From: Methyloligella halotolerans
GTDB lineage: Bacteria > Pseudomonadota > Alphaproteobacteria > Rhizobiales > Methyloligellaceae
Reading direction: 5' to 3'
Length of the DNA: 64,000 bases
NCBI RefSeq assembly: GCF_001708935.1
Contig: NZ_MASI01000007.1
Span: 88,493-152,492, forward strand
The notes below the pieces were generated by a model. The model made no database searches and was not told where the DNA came from. It saw only the letters and a program-made list of their open reading frames with translations. The position numbers and the translations under genes were made by a program. Positions 35,705 through 45,853 of the stretch are shown here, piece after piece; the first letter of the stretch is position 1; every line of letters begins with the position of its first letter.

Positions 35705-37635
35705 TCACGAAGACGCAAGCACTTCGTCCTCGAACAGTTCGTCTCTCTCCGGATCCTCGTCAACGCCGTCCTCGGCCTGAGCCAGCCGCTCGCGCTCCCG
35801 GTCCGCCTTCTGCTGCTGGGTCCAGAGGCTGTGATAGAGGCCGCCGGCCTTCATAAGCTCCAGATGCGTGCCACACTCTACGATGCGGCCCTGATCCATC
35901 ACGATGATCTCGTCCGCATGGACGATCGTGGACAGGCGATGGGCGATCACAAGGGTCGTACGGTTCCGGGAGACCCGCTCCAGCGCATCCTGGATTTCCT
36001 TCTCCGTATGGCTGTCCAGAGCGGAGGTGGCCTCGTCCAGCATCAGGATCGGCGGCGCTTTCAGAATGGTGCGGGCAATGGCCACACGCTGCTTCTCCCC
36101 GCCCGAGAGCTTCAGCCCGCGCTCGCCGACGAGGGCGTCGTACCCCTCCGGCAGCGCCGAGATGAAATCGTGGATCTGGGCGAGCTTGGCGGCGCGCCGC
36201 ACATCGTCGTCGCTGGCATCCGGCCGGCCGTACCGGATGTTGTACTCGATGGTGTCGTTGAACAGCACCGTGTCCTGGGGAACCATGCCGACGGAATGGC
36301 GGAGACTCGCCTGGGTCACATCGGCGATGTCCTGACCGTCGATGCGGATCGCGCCGCCGGTCACGTCGAAGAAGCGGAACAGCAGCCGCGACAGGGTGGA
36401 CTTGCCGGCACCAGACGGCCCGACGATGGCCACCATCTTGCCCGCAGGCACCTCGAAGCTGAGATCCTTGAGGATGGGACGGCCGGGATCGTAGGCGAAA
36501 GCCACATGATCGAAGGTGACCTTGCCCTCGGTGACCTCCAGCGGCTTGGCGCCCGGCTTGTCCTTAACCTCCGCCGGCTCTTCCAGCAGCGCGAACATGG
36601 TCTCGATATCGATGAGCCCCTGTTTGATCTCGCGATAGACCATACCCATGAAGTTCAGCGGCACGTAGAGCTGCAGGAGGATGGCGTTGATCATCACGAA
36701 ATCGCCGACGGTCAGAACGCCCGCCGAGATATCCCGCGCCGCCAGCACCATGCAGACCACCATGCCGCCGGTGAAGATCACCGCCTGGCCGCTGTTGAGG
36801 ACGCCGAGGGTCGAGAAGGTGCGGATCGCAGCCTGCTCGTAGCGCTCCATGGAACGGTCGTAGCGCCGGGCCTCAAGGGTCTCGTTGCCGAAATATTTCA
36901 CCGTCTCGTAGTTCAGCAGGCTGTCGACGGCCTTGGAGTTGGCCTCGGCGTCGGACTCGTTCATGTCGCGCCGGATCAGCAGCCGCCGCTCGGTCGCCCA
37001 GAACGTGAACCAGACATAGAGCGCGATGGTGGCGAAGATGACCACCACATAGAGCCAGCCGAAATACCAGGACACGAGCCCGGCGATCATCAGCAGCTCG
37101 ACCGCCGTGGGGATGGAGTTCAGCATCGCCATGCGGACGATGGTGTCGATACCGCCCACACCCCGCTCGATCACCCGGCTCAGACCGCCCGTGCGGCGTT
37201 CCAGATGGAAGCGCAATGAAAGCTGATGCAGGTGCTGGAAGGTGCGGTTGGCCAGGCGTCGCACTGCATTTTGGGCCACCGACGTGAAGAGCACGTCGCG
37301 GAGCTGCGCGAAGACCACCATGAAGATCCGCGCCATGCCGTAGGCCACCACCAGCATGATGGGCACCATCACCAGGTCGAAGCCCGAGAACACCGCCAGC
37401 TCGTCCGGCGTCGTCTCGCCGGAGAGCATGTCCACGATCGTCTTGTAGGCGATAGGCGCCGAAAGCGTGACCACCTTCGCTGCGATCAGCGCAACGAAGG
37501 CAAGCACCACCCGGCGTTTCAGGTCCGGACGGTCGCCGGCCAGACATAGGGCGCGAGATCGCGCAGCACGGCGAAATGGCCCGTGCGGGCGTTCAATAGC
37601 GCATCGCTTCTGGTTTGCGGCAAACGGTCTGACAT
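35705..37635 (-). CDS. Atm1/HMT1-type ABC transporter, apparent frameshift near 37535
   Basis: The open frame begins at 37702 with a senseless N-terminus (many Arg, Pro). The real start lies in another frame: ATG at 37635 gives MSDRLPQTRSDALLNARTGHFAVLRDLAPYVWPA, split here at 20 as SDALLNARTGHFAVLRDLAP. Restoring one base at 37534-37537 joins it to DRPDLKRRVVLAF and gives 643 residues. Six membrane helices, then an ATPase with Walker A GPSGAGKST, signature LSGGEKQRVAI and Walker B LMLDEATSALD. Atm1-type exporters carry glutathione-linked sulfur or metal compounds. It leads the ABC-psd-pssA operon. Confidence 0.88.
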
Positions 37636-37700
37636 CGACTCTGGCTTTGGGTTTGCGAGCTTGGAGCTTGCGGAGGCCGTCCCGACGCAGCGGAAGCGGC

Positions 37701-37730
37701 AAAAAGGGGCAGCGCCCGCGCGCCGCCCCT
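37701..37730 (-). terminator. rho-independent terminator after LysM gene
   Basis: On the minus strand AGGGGCGGCGC-GCGG-GCGCTGCCCCT forms an 11-bp stem with a 4-nt loop and is followed by a run of five T including the last stem base. It lies about 60 bp after the LysM gene stop and before the ABC transporter start, so it separates the two transcripts. Confidence 0.75.
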
Positions 37731-37792
37731 CCAAGATCGCTCAGTCCGTTCTATATAGGACGCCTGGCCCGCAAGGCCAAATCGCCCCCCGC

Positions 37793-39684
37793 CTAATCCT
37801 TTCGGATCTCGAACTCCTGGTTCGGATAGATCCAGTGCGGATTGCGGATCTTCCCGCGGTTGTCCTTGAAGATCATCGTGTAGCGCCAACCGCCGCCGAA
37901 ATATTCCTCGGCGATGGCCCAGAGCGTATCGCCCCGGCGCACCGTGTAGACCTTCGGACGGTCCGACCCGTCTTCTCCGGGCTGGCTCTGCGCTTCGGCG
38001 CTCGCCATGTCGCCCGGCGCACGATCCGGATCGGGGATCTCCTCGCCCGGTGCGCGGTCGGGATGCGGAACGTCACCGGCGTTCGCCGAGGACTGTCCTT
38101 GCGATTGCGCGTCCGGCGATGCCGACATATCCGAAGCCTCGGCCGTCGCCTGTTCCTCCGGAGCGCCGACATATCGGAAGCCCCCGACGTCGCCCGGTCG
38201 CCCGCGACCCGGTGCGATGCGGGCTTCTCGCCGCCCTGCGAACCGGAACTCCCTTCTGCGCTCGACGCCGAACCCGACCCGGCACCGCCAGCCGGCCCCG
38301 ACTCCTTCGAAGCCGCCGAGCTGCCTTCAGGCTCCGCCTTGGCGACCTTGTCATCGGGAACCTCTTGGGCAACCGGAGGCGGCGTCTGGCGGCGCATGCC
38401 GACGGCGGCACGGCCGAGGATCTTGTCCTCGGCGCGGTTCACCAAATCGATCTGCAGGGCGCGGTTGCCCGGCTCCAGATGCTTGGTCGCTTCGATCTTC
38501 CAGTCGCCGTCCGCACCCGTCTGCCCCTCGCCGATCAACTCGCCGTCGAGATAAAGCATGATGTCGGTGGACGGCTTCGTGCTCGTTCCGGTAACGATGA
38601 GCAGGCCGGACTGGTCTCCCCGGTCCTCATAATCCACGGTCTTGATACGGATGGGAGGCTCGGGCAGAGCGGGTGTTTCGTCCCCGGCTTGCTTGGCCTC
38701 GACAGTATCTGAGGACGAGGCCTCATCGGAAGAAGAGGCCGCATCAGAAGACGCCTCATCGCCGCTCTCGCCTGAGGCGCTCATATCCGATGCGCCGCCG
38801 CCGGAAGCGGAATCCTCTTTCGCCGCCGAGCTGGAGGCATCGTTGCCGCCGTCATTCTCCCCCATCGCGGAAGACGACCCCTCGGACCCGGTTTCCGACG
38901 AAGCGCTTTTCTCGCCGTCGTCGGGACGGGATTCGTCCTTCCCATCGGGGCGCGACTGATCCTTCAGGTCGGCCGCCGCCATCTTCTGCTGGGAAGCAGA
39001 CTCGTCCTCGTTCGCGGCGCTCTCGTCGCCGCTTCCTCCGGCCGAATCCTCTTGGAGAATCTCGGTCGCCTTGCCGGGCTCCCGCAACGCCACCACGGTC
39101 TTGCCGCTCTCCTCGTCACCCATGGAGACCAGGACTTTCTGCTGGGAGGTCAGGCTCTTCTCGCCATCCGGAGACGTGGCGACAATCTGAAGATTATGCT
39201 CGCCCTTGCCCAGGGGCTTGTCGAGGACGACGCTCCATTGCCCCGCCGGATCCGCCTTGGTACTCGCGATGCCGGTTCCGTTGCTCTGAACCTCGACACC
39301 CCAAGCCGGCTCCGCCCGCCCGGCGATGACGCCCTCGCCCGTGGGCTCGATACGCACGACATCGAAGCTCGGGATGTCGGCCGACCCGGCGCTCGCGCTA
39401 TCATCCCCGGAGGTGGCGTTCTGAGCCTCATTGTCCGAAGAAGAGGCGGCCTGATCGTCTTCCGACGTGGCGCTTTCTTCTTGCGATGCTTCAGTATCGG
39501 CGGCGCTTTCCTCCCCGGCCTTATCGGCCGGTTCAGGTGCCTTCGCCTGGTCCCCCTCCTCGACCGCGGGCGGCGCGGAAGCCTCCTGGGTCTCCGATTG
39601 CTCCAAGTAAAGGCGGTAGCCCACCAGCGCCACCAACACGAAGAACGCGACGGTGACGATTATGCCGACGACCTTGTTGCCCAT
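37793..39684 (-). CDS. LysM-domain inner-membrane protein with Ig-like repeats, apparent frameshift near 38160
   Basis: The start is the ATG at 39684 (MGNKVVGIIV) with GGAGG nine bases upstream. One membrane helix (4-24), long acidic Ser/Glu-rich spacers, and two beta domains (FDVVRIEPTGEGVIAGRAEP; IKTVDYEDRGDQSGLLIVTG). The first frame then turns into Arg-rich nonsense; adding one base at about 38157-38166 joins it to EEQATAEASDMSAS and a C-terminal LysM (VYTVRRGDTLWAIAEEYFGG). The joined length is 630 residues. This layout matches rhizobial periplasmic LysM proteins that bind peptidoglycan. Confidence 0.8.
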
Positions 39685-39847
39685 TCTCTGCCCCTCCGGC
39701 GTGACTCCCTGAGTTTTTAGTGGAACTGCCCAGTCCATGCTCCAGGCGTTCGTCGAAGACTTATGCTTCGGCTTTACAGTTCGCCGCAAGTCTAGCGGAT
39801 CGCTTCAAATAACACCATTGGGACGTGTTTCATAATGACACGCTGCC

Positions 39848-40495
39848 ATGTTGACGGGGCAGTGCCTCCGGTGCCAGATGGCGCCCGAGATGAGCGAGCC
39901 TTCCTTGCAGAAAATTTGCGTCTATTGCGGGTCCGGATCGGGCGGAAATCCGGCCTATGCCGAGGCGGCACGGCGGCTGGGCGAGATCTTCGCCAAAGCC
40001 GGCATCGGCCTCGTCTATGGCGGCGGCTGTATCGGGCTGATGGGCGAGATCGCCCGGTCTGTTCTCGAGCATGGCGGCCACGTCACCGGGATCATCCCGA
40101 CCTTCCTCACCGAGCGCGAGGTGATGCTGAAGGATGTCCAGGAACTGATCGTCGTCGAGGACATGCATCAGCGGAAACATCTGATGTTCGATAAATCCGA
40201 CGCCTTCGTCGCCCTCCCAGGGGGCCTCGGCACCCTGGAAGAGCTGGTGGAGCAGCTCACCTGGGCGCAGCTCGGCCGCCACCAGAAACCCATCGTGCTC
40301 GCCGATATCGAGGGCTTCTGGCAGCCGCTGCTGAAGCTGTTCGCCCATATGCAGAACGACGGCTTCATCCGGCCGGGCGCCGAGCTCAAGATGGAGATCG
40401 TCGACGACGTCGAGACCATCGTGCCGACGATCCGCGCCAACCTGAAGCCGCACGCGGAAAACGCGGAGGAAGCCGCGATCGACATCAAGTTTTGA
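39848..40495 (+). CDS. LOG family protein (cytokinin-activating phosphoribohydrolase type)
   Basis: 215 residues at most; M11 or M15 (39878, 39890) are likelier starts since the family begins near QKICVYCGSGSG. Rossmann-like fold with VYGGGCIGLMGEIA and the family signature PGGLGTLEEL, where Arg/Glu residues cleave nucleoside monophosphates. Enzymes of this type release cytokinin bases from riboside monophosphates or act as general nucleotide hydrolases. Convergent with cimA across a shared hairpin. Confidence 0.92.
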   Translation: MLTGQCLRCQMAPEMSEPSLQKICVYCGSGSGGNPAYAEAARRLGEIFAKAGIGLVYGGGCIGLMGEIARSVLEHGGHVTGIIPTFLTEREVMLKDVQELIVVEDMHQRKHLMFDKSDAFVALPGGLGTLEELVEQLTWAQLGRHQKPIVLADIEGFWQPLLKLFAHMQNDGFIRPGAELKMEIVDDVETIVPTIRANLKPHAENAEEAAIDIKF

Positions 40496-40512
40496 TCTTG
40501 ATTCCAGCAGGT

Positions 40513-40534
40513 TAGCGGCCAGCGTGAGCCGCTA
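40513..40534. terminator. hairpin between convergent LOG and cimA genes
   Basis: TAGCGGC (40513-40519) and GCCGCTA (40528-40534) form perfect 7-bp arms with an 8-nt loop. The right arm includes the cimA stop codon. Could end transcription from both sides, but no T-run is present. Confidence 0.4.
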
Positions 40535-42133
40535 GTGGACCGTGGCTCCGTCCCGCAGAAGCTTGTAATTGATCGAGTCGAGCAGCGCCTCGAACGACGC
40601 ATCGACGATATTCGGCGACACGCCCACCGTGAACCAGCGGCGTCCCTTGCCGTCCCGGCTTTCGATGAGCACGCGGGTCACCGCGTCGGTTCCGCCGGTC
40701 AGGATCCGCACCTTGTAGTCGACCAGCTTGAGATCCTCGATCAGGCTCTGATAGCGCCCGAGATCCTTCCGCAGCGCATTGTCGAGCGCGTGCACCGGAC
40801 CGGTCCCCTCGCCCACCGAGGCGATGACTTCGTCGTCCACCCGCACCTTCACCGTGGCTTCGGAGACGGTGACCAGCTCGCCCAGCGCATTGTGGCGCCG
40901 CTCCACCATGACCCGGAAGCTCTCCACGTCGAAGAAGTGCGGAACGTTGCCAAGATGGCGCCGCGCCAGCAGCTCGAACGAGGCATCCGCCGCCTCGTAG
41001 GCGTAGCCCTTCGCTTCCTTCGTCTTCACCTCTTCAAGCAGGCCCGCCACCCGCGGATCGTCCTTCGGGGTGTCGAACCCGATGCGCTCCAACTCCGCCA
41101 GGATGTTCGACCGTCCGCCTTGGTTGGAGACCAGAAGCCGGCGCTGATTGCCGACCGCCTCTGGCGTCACATGCTCGTAGGTGCGGGGATCTTTCTGCAC
41201 GGCGGAGACATGGATGCCGCCCTTATGGGCGAAGGCTGATTCGCCGACATAGGGCGCATGGCGATTCGGCGCCCGGTTCAGAAGCTCGTCCAGCACCCGC
41301 GACGTATGGGTGAGATTACGCAGATGCTCGCCCGTCAGCCCGGTCTCGAAGCGGTCGGCATAGGGCTGCTTCAGCATCAGCGTGGGGATGATGGAGGTGA
41401 GATCGGCGTTGCCGCAGCGCTCGCCGAGTCCATTCAGTGTGCCCTGGATCTGCCGCGCGCCGGCGCGTACCGCCGCAAGCGAGTTCGCCACCCCGTGGCC
41501 CGTATCGTCATGGGCATGGATGCCAACCCGGTCGCCGGGGATATGGGTCACCACCTCGGCCACGATCTCCTCGATCTCGCCGGGCAGCGTGCCGCCATTG
41601 GTGTCGCACAGCACGACCCAGCGGGCGCCAGCCTCGTAGGCGGCCTGGATGCAGGCCAGCGCATACGCCTTGTTCGCCTTGAACCCGTCGAAGAAATGCT
41701 CCGCGTCGAACAGCGCTTCCTTGCCGGAGTCGACCACCGCCGCGATGGATTCGCGGATGCCCTGCAGGTTCTCCTCCTGGCTGATCCCGAGCGCCACATC
41801 GACATGGAAATCCCACGCCTTGCCGACGAGGCAGACGCAATCCGCATTGGCCTGGAGTAGCGCCTGGAAGCCCGTATCGTTGGAGAGCGAGCGGCCCGAC
41901 CGCTTGGTCATGCCGAAAGCGGCGCGCTTCGCATTGGGCAACGCTTCGCCGGTCTCGAAATATTCCGTATCCGTCGGGTTTGCGCCCGGATACCCCGCCT
42001 CGACATAGTCGACGCCGAGCGCATCCAGAGCGCCGGCCATCAGCGCCTTATCCTCGAGCGAGAAGTCGACACCCTGGGTCTGCGCGCCGTCGCGCAGCGT
42101 CGTGTCGTAGAGATAGAGCCGTTCTTTTGCCAT
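40532..42133 (-). CDS. cimA: (R)-citramalate synthase
   Basis: 533 residues from the ATG at 42133; a GTG two codons earlier is possible. HMGL-like barrel: LYDTTLRDGAQTQGVDFS (metal Asp and catalytic Arg), VLCDTNGGTLP and HAHDDTGHGVANS (metal His pair). C-terminal LeuA regulatory domain (VRILTGGTDAVTRVLIESRDG). Condenses pyruvate and acetyl-CoA for isoleucine synthesis by the threonine-independent route. Its start overlaps the stop codon of a 40-residue membrane protein gene. Confidence 0.95.
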   Translation of the reverse strand: MAKERLYLYDTTLRDGAQTQGVDFSLEDKALMAGALDALGVDYVEAGYPGANPTDTEYFETGEALPNAKRAAFGMTKRSGRSLSNDTGFQALLQANADCVCLVGKAWDFHVDVALGISQEENLQGIRESIAAVVDSGKEALFDAEHFFDGFKANKAYALACIQAAYEAGARWVVLCDTNGGTLPGEIEEIVAEVVTHIPGDRVGIHAHDDTGHGVANSLAAVRAGARQIQGTLNGLGERCGNADLTSIIPTLMLKQPYADRFETGLTGEHLRNLTHTSRVLDELLNRAPNRHAPYVGESAFAHKGGIHVSAVQKDPRTYEHVTPEAVGNQRRLLVSNQGGRSNILAELERIGFDTPKDDPRVAGLLEEVKTKEAKGYAYEAADASFELLARRHLGNVPHFFDVESFRVMVERRHNALGELVTVSEATVKVRVDDEVIASVGEGTGPVHALDNALRKDLGRYQSLIEDLKLVDYKVRILTGGTDAVTRVLIESRDGKGRRWFTVGVSPNIVDASFEALLDSINYKLLRDGATVH

Positions 42134-42135
42134 CG

Positions 42136-42258
42136 TCACACCAAACCGTAGAAGACGTGCCAGGCCACCAGCACGATGAAGACAAGCAGGAGCAGCTTGA
42201 TCGCCAGATAGACCCGGCGGCTCCCCTTGAAGGGCACGTCTTTCAGGAACGGCTTCAT
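42136..42258 (-). CDS. 40-residue single-helix membrane protein upstream of cimA
   Basis: The frame MKPFLKDVPFKGSRRVYLAI then KLLLLVFIVLVAWHVFYGLV has a basic cytoplasmic start and one hydrophobic helix (17-38). Its stop codon overlaps the cimA start region (GTGTGACGATG), which suggests translational coupling. It sits 43 bp after the GNAT gene. Too short for usual gene calling. Function unknown; perhaps a small regulatory membrane protein. Confidence 0.55.
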   Translation of the reverse strand: MKPFLKDVPFKGSRRVYLAIKLLLLVFIVLVAWHVFYGLV

Positions 42259-42301
42259 CGATTCACTTTCTAAGCTCGCGCGTACAATCACCTGAAATGA
42301 C

Positions 42302-42808
42302 TCAGTGTACGCCGTCACAGGCCGGAAGATCCTTGCGCATCGTCGTGTTGGAGAGCCATTCGTCGGCGCGCTGCACCTGATTGCGCTGCTGGGGGTCGTA
42401 ACCGCGCTTGGCGAAGAAGCCGTATGCCGTATCGCTGGCATCGACGCTGAGCGTCCCGGCCTTTCGCGACGATGCGAGCTTCTCCAGCGCATCGGCCAGC
42501 ATCATGCCGGCGCCGTATCCGGCGGCCGCGGGATGTACGTAGAGGAAACCGATCTTGTCGTCCGATTCCAGCGAGGCGAATCCGACCGGCGCACCATTCA
42601 AGGTCGCGACGATGGTGACGTGGCGCTCCAGCAATGCGGCGAAGGCGGCCTCGTCCTCGGCCGACTTGACCCAGGCCTCCTGCTGCGCCTCGCTATAGTC
42701 GTCGCCCGTCAGCTCCATCACGCTGTCGCGAAAGATCGCAGCAAGCGTGGCCACATCGCCGGGCAGCATGGGACGCAGCGCCAGCTCTCGATTGGCTTGT
42801 GCGCTCAT
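42302..42808 (-). CDS. GNAT family N-acetyltransferase
   Basis: 168 residues. Acetyl-CoA site is [27 protein letters not shown] (motif A, pyrophosphate loop AAGYGAG), preceded by [18 protein letters not shown] and followed by [17 protein letters not shown]. Substrate unknown. Its ATG overlaps the cysS stop codon by four bases (ATGA), so it is translated with cysS. Confidence 0.9.
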   Translation of the reverse strand: MSAQANRELALRPMLPGDVATLAAIFRDSVMELTGDDYSEAQQEAWVKSAEDEAAFAALLERHVTIVATLNGAPVGFASLESDDKIGFLYVHPAAAGYGAGMMLADALEKLASSRKAGTLSVDASDTAYGFFAKRGYDPQQRNQVQRADEWLSNTTMRKDLPACDGVH

Positions 42809-44184
42809 CGTGCAAGCTCCCAGTCGGTTCTGACCTCACCGGTCTCCGGATCCTTGCGATCCATGAGGACGACGCCCATAGCCACGAGCTCGTCGCGGAT
42901 GCGGTCGGCCTCGGCGAAATCCTTGGCCTTGCGGGCGGCGGCCCGGCCGGCGACGAGGGACTCGATCTCCGCTTCGTCGACCCCGCCAGACGCATCGGCT
43001 TCCGTGGACCGGCGCTCAAGCTTCGCCCGCTCACCCGAAAAGCCCATGAACTGAAGCGAGGCCAGCAGCGCCCCGCCCTGCTTCGCCTGCGCAAGCTTGT
43101 GCAGCTCGGCGATCGCTTTCGGCGTGTTGAGATCGTCGGACAGCGCATCGATCACCTCGGCCGGCGGCGTCTCGTCCGCCGTCGCGCCTTCGACAACGCC
43201 GTACCAGTCCCAGAGCGTCTTGTGGGACTCGTCCAGGCCCTTGAGGGTCCAGTCCAGCGGCTGGCGGTAATGGGTGCGCAGCATGTTGAAGCGCAGCGCC
43301 TCGCCCGGCCACCCATAGCCCTGCCAGCCCTCCAGCAGATCGTTGACGGTAATGAAGTTGCCGAGGCTCTTCGACATCTTCTCGCCCTCCACCTGGAGGT
43401 AACCGTTATGGACCCAGTAGCGGGCCATGACGTCGTTGCCGTGGGCGCAGGTGGATTGGGCGATCTCGTTCTCATGATGCGGGAAGCACAGATCGATGCC
43501 GCCGCCATGGATATCGAACGTGTCGCCGAGATGGGCCTCCGCCATGGCCGAGCACTCGATATGCCAGCCCGGCCGGCCGCGGCCCCACGGGCTCTCCCAG
43601 CCGGGATCCTTCGCCTCGCTCGGCTTCCACAGCACGAAATCCATCGGGTCCTTCTTGTAGGGCGCGACCTCCACACGGGCGCCCGCCATCATCTCGTCCG
43701 TGGATCGGCCCGACAGCTTCCCGTAATCGGCATCCTTCGGCACGTTGAACAGCACATGGCCTTCCGCCTCATAGGCGAAGCCCTTCTCGATCAGCCGCTC
43801 GATCATCGAGACCATCCGATCGATATGCTCCGTCGCCCGCGGCTCGACACTCGGCGGCAAGGCGCCCAGCGCCGCCATGTCGGCGTGGTACTGATCCGCG
43901 GTGCGCTTGGTGAGATCGTCGATGGCGACGCCCTCATCGGCCGCCCGGGCCATGATCTTGTCGTCCACATCGGTGATGTTGCGGACGTACTTCACATGAT
44001 CGGCGCCGTAGAGGTGACGCAGCAGCCGGTAAAGCACGTCGAAGACGATGACGGGCCGCGCATTGCCGATATGGGCGTAGTCGTAGACCGTCGGGCCGCA
44101 GACATACATGCGCACGTCGGACGGATCCAACGGCGCGAATGCCTCCTTCTTCCGCGTCAGCGTATTGGTCAGCGAAAGCGTCAC
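42805..44184 (-). CDS. cysS: cysteinyl-tRNA synthetase
   Basis: 459 residues from a GTG at 44184 with AAGGG ten bases upstream; the frame extends upstream to 44310 but the family begins at [13 protein letters not shown]. Zn and substrate Cys in [14 protein letters not shown] motif YAHIGNARP, metal loop [10 protein letters not shown], and KMSKS motif [11 protein letters not shown]. Charges tRNA-Cys. Heads the cysS-GNAT-small protein-cimA operon. Confidence 0.96.
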   Translation of the reverse strand: MTLSLTNTLTRKKEAFAPLDPSDVRMYVCGPTVYDYAHIGNARPVIVFDVLYRLLRHLYGADHVKYVRNITDVDDKIMARAADEGVAIDDLTKRTADQYHADMAALGALPPSVEPRATEHIDRMVSMIERLIEKGFAYEAEGHVLFNVPKDADYGKLSGRSTDEMMAGARVEVAPYKKDPMDFVLWKPSEAKDPGWESPWGRGRPGWHIECSAMAEAHLGDTFDIHGGGIDLCFPHHENEIAQSTCAHGNDVMARYWVHNGYLQVEGEKMSKSLGNFITVNDLLEGWQGYGWPGEALRFNMLRTHYRQPLDWTLKGLDESHKTLWDWYGVVEGATADETPPAEVIDALSDDLNTPKAIAELHKLAQAKQGGALLASLQFMGFSGERAKLERRSTEADASGGVDEAEIESLVAGRAAARKAKDFAEADRIRDELVAMGVVLMDRKDPETGEVRTDWELAR

Positions 44185-44511
44185 GTGCGAATGCCCTTCC
44201 CTTGCCGTGTCAAAGCCCGGCGGGCGTTCGGTTCTACGATTTTCTTGGGGATGAAGACGTGAACGACCGCGGGCTGGATTGTTAGCCCGGAATAATGCCG
44301 CAGCAATCAATAAGGATCGGTTGCGTCTCGGTGTTCATGAAAGGGTTATGGTCCTTCCTCCGCCGACCGTCAAGACGCTCAGACGGGCGCATTGCCCGAC
44401 TGCTCAATCCATATTCGTGCCGCATTGACCCCGAAAGCTACGCCTGCTTAATGTTCGCATGCCCAAAGCGCCTGAAGAAGCGTATGAATACGGGCGCTTG
44501 GCTGCTTCGAC
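44185..44511. other. intergenic region between cysS and the DUF2865 gene
   Basis: About 330 bp holding the two divergent promoters. The only structure I see is a small hairpin CGGGCT-N8-AGCCCG at 44270-44289. Short frames here have no family features and I call no gene. Confidence 0.5.
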
Positions 44512-45822
44512 ATGTGGAATTCCGTGAGCATTTCTCGCTTCTTTCATCGTGGCTTGGCCGCGGGACGCAAGGTCGTTTCCGACCTCGGCGCTCCCCGCGC
44601 GGCCCTGCTCGTCTTTGCCGGCGCTTCCCTGGCCGGAGCGGGCGTGGTCGCCGTCGCCCAGCCCATGAACGATCACGAGCTCCGGTGCATGCAGCTTCAA
44701 CAGGAGCTGCAGAGCGCCAGAAGCGGCGGTGCCGGCCGCGGGGAACTGCCGCGTCTCGACCAGGAAATCGCCGGCCTCCAGCGCGTCTATCGCGGCACTG
44801 AATCCGCCATGGAGAACTCCGGCTGCTTCGAGAGCTTCTTCATCTTCGGCCGCGGCGTCGTTCGCTCGCCCCGCTGCCTGAGCATGAACGACCGGCTGGA
44901 GGATTCCCGCCGTCGCCTCAAGCAGCTACAGGACCGGCGCCAGGCCGTCTCGTCCGGCCGCGGCGATCAGCGTCTGGTCCGCGATCTGGAAGATGCGCTG
45001 GCCCGCAACGGCTGCGGCGGCCAGCAGGCCTCCCGCCGCGGCGGCGGCCTGTTCGACTGGTTCGGCGGCCGCGACAGGGACGAGTATGGCGGCCCCCCGG
45101 TCTCCCGCCAGATCCTGTCCAACGTCCCCTATCGGACCGTCTGCGTCCGGCTGTGCGATGGCTTCTATTATCCGATCAGCTACTCGGTCTATTCGAGCAA
45201 CTTCAATCACGATGCCAGCCAGTGCCAGCAGAACTGCGCCGCGCCGGCCGAGCTCTATGTCTACCAGAACCCCGGCCAGGAGATGGAGCAGGCGATCTCT
45301 CTGAACGGTCAGCCCTATATCGATCTTCCGATCGCCTTCAAATACCGGAAGGAGTACATCAAGGGCTGCTCGTGCAAGCAGACGGAATACAATCCGACCG
45401 AGATCGAATCGGCCAATCAGAAAGCCGAAGGCGGCCAGCCCGGCGACGACGGCACCACGACCATGGCGTCGCCTGCCGATGACGCATCGGGTGACGGCGC
45501 CCCGCCCGACGCGCAGCCTTTCGACGACGCGAACGCTCCGCCGGCCGAGAATCTGAATTTCGATTTCGACGACGGCATGGGCGGAAACGCCATGGAGCCC
45601 GGTGCACCCTCAGCCGACGACGGACAGAATGCCGGCGGCGAGGACCTTTCGCCGGGCGCCGCGGAGGCCGACGCCATCTTGAACGACGGCGGCGATTGGC
45701 AGCCGGCCGGCCCCCAGGAGCTGCAGCCGCAAAACGGCGCGCCGCAACAGATCCAGCCCCAGATGCAGCCGCAAGGCCAGCCTCAGGGCCAGAGCTCGAC
45801 GATCAACAAGACGCCCTACTAG
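44512..45822 (+). CDS. DUF2865 domain protein
   Basis: 436 residues. Membrane anchor or signal near 30-50 (AALLVFAGASLAGAGVVAVA), a coiled-coil stretch with paired Cys (ELRCMQLQQEL, CFESFF, RCLSMNDRLEDSRRRL), then the DUF2865 core: PYRTVCVRLCDGFYYPISYS, CQQNCAAPAELYVYQNPG, FKYRKEYIKGCSC. The last 130 residues are low-complexity Asp/Gln/Pro. The family is found mainly in Rhizobiales and has no known function; the Cys pairs suggest disulfides in the periplasm. Confidence 0.88.
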   Translation: MWNSVSISRFFHRGLAAGRKVVSDLGAPRAALLVFAGASLAGAGVVAVAQPMNDHELRCMQLQQELQSARSGGAGRGELPRLDQEIAGLQRVYRGTESAMENSGCFESFFIFGRGVVRSPRCLSMNDRLEDSRRRLKQLQDRRQAVSSGRGDQRLVRDLEDALARNGCGGQQASRRGGGLFDWFGGRDRDEYGGPPVSRQILSNVPYRTVCVRLCDGFYYPISYSVYSSNFNHDASQCQQNCAAPAELYVYQNPGQEMEQAISLNGQPYIDLPIAFKYRKEYIKGCSCKQTEYNPTEIESANQKAEGGQPGDDGTTTMASPADDASGDGAPPDAQPFDDANAPPAENLNFDFDDGMGGNAMEPGAPSADDGQNAGGEDLSPGAAEADAILNDGGDWQPAGPQELQPQNGAPQQIQPQMQPQGQPQGQSSTINKTPY

Positions 45823-45853
45823 CGCGCGGAAGCGCTTCGTTCTGATCGGCCAG

